The notes beneath the pieces were generated by a model, which did no database searches, was not told where the DNA came from, and was given only the letters and a program-made list of their open reading frames with translations. Positions 1 to 6,332 of a stretch of DNA of 6,405 bases are shown here, one piece after another; positions within the stretch are counted from its first letter, which is position 1; every line of letters begins with the position of its first letter. The translations under genes were made by a program, and so were the position numbers. The stretch comes from Thermoplasmata archaeon (GTDB lineage: Archaea; Thermoplasmatota; Thermoplasmata; Thermoplasmatales; Thermoplasmataceae): contig JAKBGP010000129.1 of assembly GCA_021833045.1 (NCBI GenBank), positions 1 to 6,405 on the forward strand, written 5' to 3'.

Positions 1-1
1 C

Positions 2-874
2 CCAAGGACAATTGAAAAAATGGCTCCACAGATCAGGGAAATAGCAGAAAGCCTCTTGAATGCAAAAGAAGGACACGAAGTCGACATAATAAAAGAATTC
101 ACATCACCCCTTCCCATTACTGTTATTGCAACCATGCTTGGAATACCACTTAAAGATATGGATATGTTCAAGAAATGGTCAGATACAATAGTTGGAGGGT
201 CTGAGACTTCTTTTACAAATTTTCCTAAAACCATAGAAGATATGAAAGGATATTTCCAGAAACTTATGATAGAAAAAGAGAAAAACCCTGACGAAAGCCT
301 TGTATATTCCGTGTTAAATGCTGAAGTAGATGGAGAAAAGCTGACAATGATGGAAAGTCTGGGATTTTTTATCCTTCTACTTGTAGCTGGAAATGAAACC
401 ACAACTAACCTGCTTTCAAATGCTCTTCTCACATTCAGTGAAAATCCAGGCACCTATGAGGCAATGAGAGATGATTCCAAACTTATTCCACAGGCTCTAG
501 AGGAAGTGCTTAGATACAGGAGTCCAGTACAATCTATTTACAGGGTAGCAAGAGACAATACAGATCTGAGTGGAGTTCCAATCAGGAAGGGGAGCATAAT
601 AGTTCCGTGGATCGGTTCAGCCAACAGGGATGAAAGTATTTTTGAAGATGCAGATAAATTCATTATTGGCAGGAAGGAAAACAGACACATAGCCTTTGGA
701 GAAGGCATTCATTACTGTCTTGGTGCACCACTGGCCAGACTTGAGGCTAAAATTGCGATGGAGTACATGACTGAAAACTTTGATTCATATGAAATACTCA
801 GAAACAGGAAGATGATTCCACAGGAAAGTACAATAGTTTATGGGTTCAAGGAACTCTGGGTTAAACTGAATTAA
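2..874 (+). CDS. Cytochrome P450, CYP119/CYP231-like, 5'-truncated by the window edge
   Basis: This is a soluble haem monooxygenase without a membrane anchor; it would hydroxylate or epoxidise a small organic substrate using electrons from a ferredoxin. The frame is open to the left edge. Residues encoded before the first ATG (position 20) read PRTIEK, which fits the conserved stretch of the family just after the C-helix, so that ATG is internal and roughly 90 N-terminal residues are missing. Counting from that ATG: the I-helix oxygen-activation motif AGNETT is at 123-128, the K-helix ExxR is E162-R165, a likely propionate-binding Arg is R175 and His is H223, and the haem-ligand loop FGEGIHYCLG runs 226-235 with the proximal cysteine at C233 (codon 716-718), followed by APLARLEA. 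All catalytic landmarks are intact. The resemblance is strongest to archaeal CYP119. No ferredoxin or reductase gene is nearby; CYP119 is known to accept electrons from a 2-oxoacid:ferredoxin oxidoreductase system, so a distant partner is plausible. The substrate cannot be inferred. Confidence 0.96.
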   Translation, partial: PRTIEKMAPQIREIAESLLNAKEGHEVDIIKEFTSPLPITVIATMLGIPLKDMDMFKKWSDTIVGGSETSFTNFPKTIEDMKGYFQKLMIEKEKNPDESLVYSVLNAEVDGEKLTMMESLGFFILLLVAGNETTTNLLSNALLTFSENPGTYEAMRDDSKLIPQALEEVLRYRSPVQSIYRVARDNTDLSGVPIRKGSIIVPWIGSANRDESIFEDADKFIIGRKENRHIAFGEGIHYCLGAPLARLEAKIAMEYMTENFDSYEILRNRKMIPQESTIVYGFKELWVKLN

Positions 875-923
875 TCATGAAAAATGAAAATATGTTTGAT
901 TAATAATAAAAGAGAGATGTTCT

Positions 924-1559
924 ATGATTAAAACAGTAATTTTCGACATGGACGGGACGCTTCTTGATAGTGAAACCCTTTCAAGAGTTGCAACGGATTA
1001 TGGGTTTCAGGAAGTTTTTGGGAGAAAGCTAACCGATGAAGAACATTCTAAACTCATTGGGAGACCTGTGCAATTACTGATGAAAGAGTTCTATGACCAG
1101 AAGGGGGAAATAGCCTATCTCAAGGGGAGAGAATTTTTCGAGAAGCATATAAAGAGCATATCTCCATATGAAGGGGTTATTGAACTGCTGAATTATCTAA
1201 AGGAGAGGAGAATCAATATGGCAGTGGTAACATCCAGTCACCGTGACACTGCGTATCTTTTATTAACCATGACTGGTCTTATAGACTATTTTGATGCTGT
1301 TGTAGGTCAGGAAGATACACTATATCATAAACCAGAACCTGATCCCATAATTAGGTGTATGGAAAAAATAGGTGCGATCAGTGAAAATACAATATATGTT
1401 GGAGATCAACCCTATGACATAATCGCGGCACGGGCTGCAGGAATAAGGAGTGCAGGTGCAACCTGGGGAAGTGGAATTGAAGAAATTCTAAAAGAGTACA
1501 ATCCTGAATTTATATGCAGGAATATAGAAGAGTTCATCACTGTGGTGAGAAAGGCCTAG
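924..1559 (+). CDS. HAD-superfamily hydrolase, subfamily IA (PpaX/Gph-like phosphatase)
   Basis: This is a 211-residue cytosolic phosphatase, normal length for the subfamily. Motif I is DMDGTLLDSE (D8 nucleophile, D10 acid/base). Residues from about 17 to 85 are predicted helical and form a C1-type cap. Motif II is VVTSS (T103/S104), motif III is K136 in HKPEPDP, and motif IV is VGDQPYD with D161 and D165 for magnesium, followed by the usual IIAARAAG helix. The run TSSHRDTA, then TGLIDYFD, and the C-terminal WGSGIEEILKEYNPEFI pattern resemble the pyrophosphatase PpaX and phosphoglycolate phosphatase group more than beta-phosphoglucomutase, although the DSE after motif I is also seen in the latter group. 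The substrate is therefore open (phosphoglycolate, pyrophosphate or another small phosphomonoester). The start is the only ATG ahead of motif I; a weak Shine-Dalgarno-like GAGATG lies at 914-919. It follows the P450 by 49 bp, and its stop overlaps that of the convergent aminopeptidase. Confidence 0.93.
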   Translation: MIKTVIFDMDGTLLDSETLSRVATDYGFQEVFGRKLTDEEHSKLIGRPVQLLMKEFYDQKGEIAYLKGREFFEKHIKSISPYEGVIELLNYLKERRINMAVVTSSHRDTAYLLLTMTGLIDYFDAVVGQEDTLYHKPEPDPIIRCMEKIGAISENTIYVGDQPYDIIAARAAGIRSAGATWGSGIEEILKEYNPEFICRNIEEFITVVRKA

Positions 1560-3943
1560 GTAATAGAAGCCCTCATCTTTTTGTACACTTCAAGCATTTC
1601 TAATCCTTTCTCATAACCCATTCTTATCTCATTATAATTAAGTTTAGACATCACCTTTCTAACCTTTGCCTCATTCTCGAGTCCAAGTAACGGAATTGTC
1701 ATAAATGCAGCCGTTGAGAGCATTCCAGTGTTCCCAAAAGCCTTGCTCATATTTCTTAGCAAGGGAAGAAGTATACTGGCAACATACTTTCTCGAATCCG
1801 GGTTTCTTACGAGTGTGAACACTGCAGATGGAGCATCCTGTTTCTTTATTTTTCCCTGTATAAGTAATTTGATTATCTTTTTGTGGTTCTTCTTTCCATT
1901 TGCCCATCCCATTGCTACTATAAGCGTCTCCCTATCTGAATCATCCTCTGCTTCTTCAAGTTTAGCTATCATTTCACCCAGATCATTTGCCACTATTGCC
2001 TTAGACAGTGCTACCAACTCCCTATCGTCAGGTTTCAGGTTGAAATAGGCATTGAATTTTTCAGACTCTGTCTTTGCAAACTCATGATTTACTTTGGCAT
2101 ATGCGATCTTTGCTTTTTTTATGGTGATCTGGTCAAGTATAGTCATTTTGCTGCCTTTACTTTCACCGCTTTCTATTATTTTCTTGATTATTTTAGCACT
2201 TGATCTTGAAAACTCATTCTTATCATACAGAATACCATTTAACCGATCAAGATTATTGACGAGTAAAAGAGAGGATGGTGTTGAAAAAGATGTTGCAACT
2301 TCATTTGCAGAGGCGAAGAATTTTTCAGCACTCATTCTGCCTGAAATCAGCTGGAAATAACTGTCTCCCACAATCTCGGCCTTATCCATTGGATCCATTT
2401 TCTGCATTCTTTCTTTCAAACTGTCCAGCATTAAATCATTATAGATTGTTTGATAGTATCCCGTTCCTCTAGAATTTAACTTTTGGAACCCTTTCACCTC
2501 TAATTCAAAGGTTCTATTCTCCATCAGGATTTTAATTTCCTCATTTTCTGTCTGTATAAAAACTGGTATTTTCCATATCTTTTCGCTTTTCTCTCCAGAT
2601 AGAAGGAACTGGTGCTGTTCCAGTTTAAGCTTTTTTCCATCGTAATCCACATTTATTAGCGGAAAACCTGATTGATTTATCCAGTTGTTCATTATTGAGG
2701 ATATATTCAACTCAGAACTTTTTTCAAGTTCAGTCCAGAGATCATTTCCTTCTGCATTTCCATATCTAAATTTTTCAAGGTAGGAGGAAAGTCCTGATCT
2801 AAATTTTTCCTCTCCCATATAATGATGTATCATTCTTAGAATACTCCCGCCCTTTCCGTAGCTTATATCATCGAAAACCTGTTCTATATCCTCAGGTTCC
2901 TTCACCTCTACATTAATTGGATGGGAACTCAGAAGTGCATCGCTTGCCATTGAACCTATGGTTTCATTTAGATAATATGTCTTTTCTTCCTCATATTCAG
3001 GGAATAAACTATTAATGCATATAGAAGACATAAAAGTGGCAAAGCTCTCATTCAGCCACAGGTCATTCCACCATTTCATTGTTACAAGGTTCCCGAGCCA
3101 CTGGTGAGCGATCTCGTGGGCAATAACTATGGCAATCAATATTTTTCCCTCAGAGTCTGTATTCTCATTATTTAGCAGTACATCTTCCCTGAATGTTATT
3201 GCACCCCAGTTTTCCATTGCACCTGCAGCAAAGTCTGGAACTGCTATAAGGTGCATCTTCGGGAGAGCATATGGAATTCCAAAATAGTCTTCATAGAAGG
3301 TTATACACTTATCCGCTACCTCCAGTGGAAAGTCATCCGATCTCATATCGTTCCCCGGTCTTGCAAGAATAATTTCACATTTTCCATGATTTCTTACTTT
3401 TGTGACGAATTTACCAACACCAATGTATAGAAGATAGGTAGACATGGGTGGTGTTGTATCAAATTTTATTTCTTTTGATCCCTCTGATATCTTCCTGTTT
3501 GATATCTGAGGCATATTACTAATTGCGTCCTGATCCTCACTAATTGTAAGTGTGACTTCAAATTTAGCTTTAATAGCTGGACTGTCAAAGCAGGGAAAAG
3601 CCGTGGATGCATCACTGGATTCAAACTGTGTTGTTATCATGGACTGATCTCCCTTACCTGCTCTGTACAAGCCTGCCAGTCCCTCTCCATATTTCCGCTT
3701 ATAAGAGATTTCCAGTTCAACCTCACCAGTTCTTATTTCTTTTAAAATAATTTTTCTCTTTCTTTCATCATAGGAATAGGATGCTTCTTTTCCATTGACC
3801 AGTAACTTTTCTATTTCCATCTCCCTGGCGTCCAGTATTAAACTTTCCTCCTCACTCTTTAATAAAATGTGGCATACTCCGCTGAATTCATTTTCATTCA
3901 TGAAATTCAGTGATAATGAATATTTTTCTACACTGGGATTCAT
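1556..3943 (-). CDS. M1-family zinc aminopeptidase, tricorn-interacting factor F2/F3 homologue
   Basis: This gluzincin exopeptidase removes N-terminal amino acids from short peptides in the cytosol. In Thermoplasma the factors F1-F3 finish the breakdown of peptides released by the proteasome and tricorn protease. The protein has 795 residues against about 780 for the T. acidophilum factors. An N-terminal beta-sandwich domain spans roughly 1-190 and carries the N-terminus-binding TQFE at 105-108. The exopeptidase signature GAMEN is at 241-245. Zinc site HEIAH is at 276-280 (H276, H280, catalytic E277), and the third ligand E299 in LNESFA has the expected 18-residue spacing. The likely transition-state Tyr is Y362 in DISYGKG. 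A linker beta domain (about 430-505) and a helical C-terminal domain (about 510-795) complete the four-domain architecture. Stretches such as WWNDLWLNESFATFMS and YFGIPYALPKMHLI are close to factor F3. One deviation is CFDSP at 118-122, where most M1 enzymes have CFDEP. No tricorn or proteasome gene is in view, so F2 versus F3 assignment is not possible. Confidence 0.96.
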   Translation of the reverse strand: MNPSVEKYSLSLNFMNENEFSGVCHILLKSEEESLILDAREMEIEKLLVNGKEASYSYDERKRKIILKEIRTGEVELEISYKRKYGEGLAGLYRAGKGDQSMITTQFESSDASTAFPCFDSPAIKAKFEVTLTISEDQDAISNMPQISNRKISEGSKEIKFDTTPPMSTYLLYIGVGKFVTKVRNHGKCEIILARPGNDMRSDDFPLEVADKCITFYEDYFGIPYALPKMHLIAVPDFAAGAMENWGAITFREDVLLNNENTDSEGKILIAIVIAHEIAHQWLGNLVTMKWWNDLWLNESFATFMSSICINSLFPEYEEEKTYYLNETIGSMASDALLSSHPINVEVKEPEDIEQVFDDISYGKGGSILRMIHHYMGEEKFRSGLSSYLEKFRYGNAEGNDLWTELEKSSELNISSIMNNWINQSGFPLINVDYDGKKLKLEQHQFLLSGEKSEKIWKIPVFIQTENEEIKILMENRTFELEVKGFQKLNSRGTGYYQTIYNDLMLDSLKERMQKMDPMDKAEIVGDSYFQLISGRMSAEKFFASANEVATSFSTPSSLLLVNNLDRLNGILYDKNEFSRSSAKIIKKIIESGESKGSKMTILDQITIKKAKIAYAKVNHEFAKTESEKFNAYFNLKPDDRELVALSKAIVANDLGEMIAKLEEAEDDSDRETLIVAMGWANGKKNHKKIIKLLIQGKIKKQDAPSAVFTLVRNPDSRKYVASILLPLLRNMSKAFGNTGMLSTAAFMTIPLLGLENEAKVRKVMSKLNYNEIRMGYEKGLEMLEVYKKMRASIT

Positions 3944-3960
3944 TTAATATCATCTTTATA

Positions 3961-3973
3961 TTATATTTAATTA
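3961..3973 (-). promoter_or_regulatory. Probable TATA box of the aminopeptidase gene
   Basis: Read on the minus strand, the segment gives TAATTAAATATAA, a good match to an archaeal TATA element with an A-rich flank upstream. Its centre is only about 23-26 nt from the ATG, so transcription would start at or within a few bases of the start codon, giving a leaderless or nearly leaderless mRNA. However, GATGAT (3949-3954, minus strand), five bases before the ATG, could serve as a weak ribosome binding site if the real start of transcription is further upstream. The assignment is from base pattern and spacing only. Confidence 0.5.
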
Positions 3974-4022
3974 TTGTTAAACGTGTATAGGATTCAGCTA
4001 CAGTGTAAGTAGAATGTAAGTT

Positions 4023-4050
4023 TAAAATTGAATTAAAAATTAAAATTTAC
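4023..4050 (-). terminator. T-rich terminator region of the ABC operon
   Basis: Immediately after the permease stop, the minus strand becomes a series of T runs (TAAATTTTAATTTTTAATTC and onward), separated by A's and with almost no G or C. Archaeal RNA polymerase terminates at such oligo-T tracts without needing a strong hairpin. The position, between the operon end and the next gene's promoter on the same strand, is where a terminator is expected. No experimental support is available and some readthrough into the aminopeptidase gene is possible. Confidence 0.45.
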
Positions 4051-4054
4051 CTGA

Positions 4055-4813
4055 TCAGTGCTCTCTCCATCTTGTGAGATATTTTGCAATGGCAAAGTAA
4101 ACCGTGGTTTCAATCAACATGATTATAACCATTGTTATGAACTCATTATAGTTCCATGGCTCTAACCCGAAGAATATCTGTGCCGACACCGCTGCAGGAG
4201 TTGCCGGTGAGAGCGAGAGTGCATAAATGAGACCATTCTGACCGAACTTCCCGAGAAGATAAGTGTATGGATAAAACGTTGGGGGTATTACCGTCATCAC
4301 AATGGAAAGGATTGAGGTGATTCCCCATATATTCCTAACATGGTTTACGAGGCTTGATATGATAAATGAAATTGCAGAAGTAGAAAGGATAAGTATAAAG
4401 ATCAGGAACAGCATGTAAAGCGCTGTAAAAATGTTGTACAAATGATAATAAGAACCAAGGAAACTGTACACAATTATGCCTGGTATGGAGAAGGCAAGAA
4501 AGCTCAAGGTCATACTGAGCATATAATCTATAGGCGTTACTTCACTGGCCACATACATTTCCTGTATTCTTAGCTGAAGTCGCATGAACGTGGCATCTCC
4601 TGCGCTTTGAAGGCCTATGGATGCTATCAGCGTTATCATTCCTCCAACTACTGCATATTGTACAAGTGCTCCCTGAGTGAGAACATACACAACAAAGAGA
4701 AGTGTAAGAGGCGTTACAAGTGACGCTATAATGTACGAAGGACCTCTGACAATTACCTTCACACCATAATACCATGCAAAGGTAAAAATGAATTTAAGAT
4801 TCAAGATCAACAC
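4055..4813 (-). CDS. ABC-2 type transporter permease
   Basis: This is a 252-residue integral membrane protein forming the transmembrane half of an ABC-2 exporter; a functional unit needs two copies of it plus two of the ATPase. Six hydrophobic segments are visible at roughly 25-47, 49-70, 96-119, 128-155, 160-187 and 223-245. A polar cytosolic loop around 71-98 (containing LRIQEMYVASEVTPIDY) between segments 2 and 3 is the part expected to contact the ATPase, as in the DrrB/NodJ group. The chosen start is GTG; TTG codons at residues 2 and 4 are alternatives because GAGGGGTG overlaps the GTG and could itself be the ribosome binding site. The first in-frame ATG is residue 59, inside segment 2, and is too late. 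The start overlaps the ATPase reading frame by 20 bp, which implies translational coupling. The transported substrate (drug, lipid, polysaccharide or peptide) cannot be read from the sequence. Confidence 0.9.
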   Translation of the reverse strand: MLILNLKFIFTFAWYYGVKVIVRGPSYIIASLVTPLTLLFVVYVLTQGALVQYAVVGGMITLIASIGLQSAGDATFMRLQLRIQEMYVASEVTPIDYMLSMTLSFLAFSIPGIIVYSFLGSYYHLYNIFTALYMLFLIFILILSTSAISFIISSLVNHVRNIWGITSILSIVMTVIPPTFYPYTYLLGKFGQNGLIYALSLSPATPAAVSAQIFFGLEPWNYNEFITMVIIMLIETTVYFAIAKYLTRWREH

Positions 4814-5633
4814 CCCTCATTATGAAAAGATCGTCCAGTGTGATTTTTTTAACAGTCCTGCCTTCCCGTATGTATGTTTCAGAATTTTCAATCGCATCAT
4901 ATTTCACGTATATCCCACCCACTCTAAACGAATCGGACAGTTCTGTTTGTGATTCAATTCTCACTTTACCTGAGAATCTTGATAGTAGTTTCTTAACTGT
5001 TCCCCTATCTATAATATGGCCACTGTCCTGAAGATATACAACATCTGATAGATTTTCTGCTTCTTCCATGTAGTGGGTAGTTAGCAGTACATTTCCTGAA
5101 AGTTTCTTGATGGCTGACCATATCTCAAGTCTGGAAAGTGGGTCCAAACCTGTTGTTGGTTCATCCAAAAAAACAAGTTCTGCATTAGATGCAAGCGCAA
5201 GTGCAACAAACATTTTTCTCTTCATTCCTCCGCTCAGAGTATCTGATGGCTTATTTCTCACGTCCCACAGTCCAACTGTTTCCAGAGCATCGTTTGCAGC
5301 TTTCTTTGCATCGGAAAAATTGAATTTTCTACCCAATAGATACATATTGACCTGTTCATAAGGGGAAAGTATTCCAAGAGGTGACGCCTCCTGTGGTATG
5401 CTGGCCACAATTTTTCTTATCTTAGCAGCATCTCCTACAATATCAAGTCCATTAATTAGAGCAGTCCCTGAGGTAGGATAAAGCTGTGTTGAAAGCATTC
5501 TCAAAAGTGTGGTCTTCCCAGCCCCATTTCTGCCTATCAGAGTTGTGACTCTTTTGTCCATCACTTCAGTAATTCCGTCTACAGCGACCTTCCCTCCTTT
5601 GTATACCTTTCTTATATCTTTGATTTCAATCAT
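4794..5633 (-). CDS. ABC transporter ATP-binding protein (ABC-2 exporter type)
   Basis: This 279-residue cytosolic ATPase powers the adjacent permease. Walker A is GRNGAGKT (34-41), the Q-loop glutamine is Q81 in SIPQEASP, the ABC signature is LSGGM (133-137), Walker B is LVFLDE (153-158) with catalytic E158, the D-loop follows in GLDP, and the switch histidine is H187 in TTHYMEEAE. All residues needed for hydrolysis are present. The pattern GLDPLSR and the HYMEEAE run are typical of the DrrA/CcmA/NatA class of export ATPases. Residues about 215-279 form a diverged C-terminal extension of mixed strand and helix character, also usual in that class. The ATG is preceded at seven bases by AGGT (minus strand, 5641-5644), a weak Shine-Dalgarno match. 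The gap to the upstream membrane protein gene is 14 bp and the downstream permease overlaps by 20 bp, so the three are almost certainly one transcript. Confidence 0.96.
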   Translation of the reverse strand: MIEIKDIRKVYKGGKVAVDGITEVMDKRVTTLIGRNGAGKTTLLRMLSTQLYPTSGTALINGLDIVGDAAKIRKIVASIPQEASPLGILSPYEQVNMYLLGRKFNFSDAKKAANDALETVGLWDVRNKPSDTLSGGMKRKMFVALALASNAELVFLDEPTTGLDPLSRLEIWSAIKKLSGNVLLTTHYMEEAENLSDVVYLQDSGHIIDRGTVKKLLSRFSGKVRIESQTELSDSFRVGGIYVKYDAIENSETYIREGRTVKKITLDDLFIMRGVDLES

Positions 5634-5647
5634 AAATTGTACCTATT

Positions 5648-6172
5648 TTACTGTGTTTCATCGTTTAAAAAATCTTCTTCTTTATCTCTCTTCTTACCCT
5701 TTAAGACGAATCCAATAACCAGCATGATTATCGACACGACTATGAGAAAGAGACCAATCAGAAGAATTATCCCTAGATCTGTAAATGTGCTGAAGTGACT
5801 TGTATAAGAATAAACAAGTCCTGTTGAGGGAGCTAGAAGCGACACCAGGTAGTAAGACCCTGAGCCCACGAGGAATTCTGTTCCGTAACCATCATGGGTG
5901 GGTCCAGTTGGCGCTATTGAATAATTCTGCACATTTGTTTGATTCACCAGTGAAATATTGTTAGCATTAACAAGGTAGAATGTTGTATTGCCATCAAGAG
6001 CTACCAGGCCATCACTTGTAATGTTTATCTCCTTTGATGCATAATAATATTTATCCTTTACAAATGTATGACTAACAGTGAGGTAATCCGAGGTCAAACC
6101 TATTCCAGCAACAACAAGTATGATACCAAAAACGATTAGAACCAACCCAACTCTAACAATATTTTTCCTCAC
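5648..6172 (-). CDS. Bitopic membrane protein with sequon-rich external domain, first gene of the ABC operon
   Basis: I do not recognise this 174-residue protein. It has a basic N-terminus (MRKNIVR), a membrane segment at about 8-27, a hydrophilic domain at about 28-133, a second membrane segment at about 134-157, and a highly charged tail (KGKKRDKEEDF and on). Charge distribution places both ends in the cytosol and the middle domain outside. That domain has five N-x-S/T sequons (N50, N62, N72, N77, N83) within 36 residues, many Tyr and Ser, and no cysteine, which suits an N-glycosylated surface domain of a wall-less acidophile. The start is GTG; no ATG or good alternative lies in frame nearby and no clear ribosome binding site precedes it, so a leaderless transcript is possible. 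Being 14 bp ahead of an ABC-2 ATPase, it is probably an accessory or sensor subunit of that exporter, but this is inference from position only. Confidence 0.8.
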   Translation of the reverse strand: MRKNIVRVGLVLIVFGIILVVAGIGLTSDYLTVSHTFVKDKYYYASKEINITSDGLVALDGNTTFYLVNANNISLVNQTNVQNYSIAPTGPTHDGYGTEFLVGSGSYYLVSLLAPSTGLVYSYTSHFSTFTDLGIILLIGLFLIVVSIIMLVIGFVLKGKKRDKEEDFLNDETQ

Positions 6173-6199
6173 TATTTTCCCATGTAAATCAAAAAGTGG

Positions 6200-6207
6200 T
6201 AAATTAA
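6200..6207 (-). promoter_or_regulatory. Possible TATA element of the ABC operon
   Basis: The minus strand reads TTAATTTA about 31 bases (centre to start) before the GTG of the membrane protein gene. That would put the transcription start a few bases before the GTG, consistent with the absence of a ribosome binding site. The match to the archaeal TATA consensus is only fair, and other AT-rich stretches further upstream (for example around 6234-6247) compete with it. Confidence 0.3.
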
Positions 6208-6278
6208 CTTAATCGATGAAAATTAAGCTCAATGGATATAAAATAAGATATACAAATTAATTATAGAGATAAATAGAA

Positions 6279-6332
6279 ATTCCTTTTTTTTAAGAGGAGG
6301 AACACCATCAGCCAGCAGAGATAAAAAGGAAT
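6279..6332. repeat. 10-bp perfect inverted repeat with a 34-bp loop
   Basis: ATTCCTTTTT at 6279-6288 is the exact reverse complement of AAAAAGGAAT at 6323-6332. The loop between them contains a T run, GAGGAGG and a GC-richer core. An RNA from either strand could form a stem, but most pairs are A-U, so it would be weak at high temperature. It is not next to the end of any gene in the window, so a terminator role is not obvious. Confidence 0.5.

Noticed and set aside
20..22. ATG at 20 as the true start of the P450
   Set aside because: The same frame is open to the window edge, and the codons before it match the conserved region of CYP119-like enzymes. Starting here would remove the N-terminal quarter of the fold.
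877..903. Eight-codon mini-ORF (MKNENMFD) between the P450 and HAD genes
   Set aside because: It is too short, has no ribosome binding site and is made of the AT-rich codons expected by chance in this spacer.
1728..2472. Plus-strand open frames antisense to the aminopeptidase
   Set aside because: They are hydrophobic, low-complexity shadows of a well-conserved M1 coding frame on the other strand, with no recognisable domain.
4051..4058. Palindrome CTGATCAG at the permease stop codon
   Set aside because: An 8-bp palindrome around a stop codon is likely chance; it is too short for a terminator stem and has no second copy nearby.
4146..4775. Alternative minus-strand frames inside the permease gene
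   Set aside because: They are rich in Cys, Ser and His as expected from frame-shifted reading of a membrane protein, whereas the annotated frame has a coherent six-segment topology.
4822..5718. Plus-strand open frames opposite the ATPase and the membrane protein gene start
   Set aside because: They lie antisense to an ATPase with all ABC motifs intact; no independent motif or start signal supports them.
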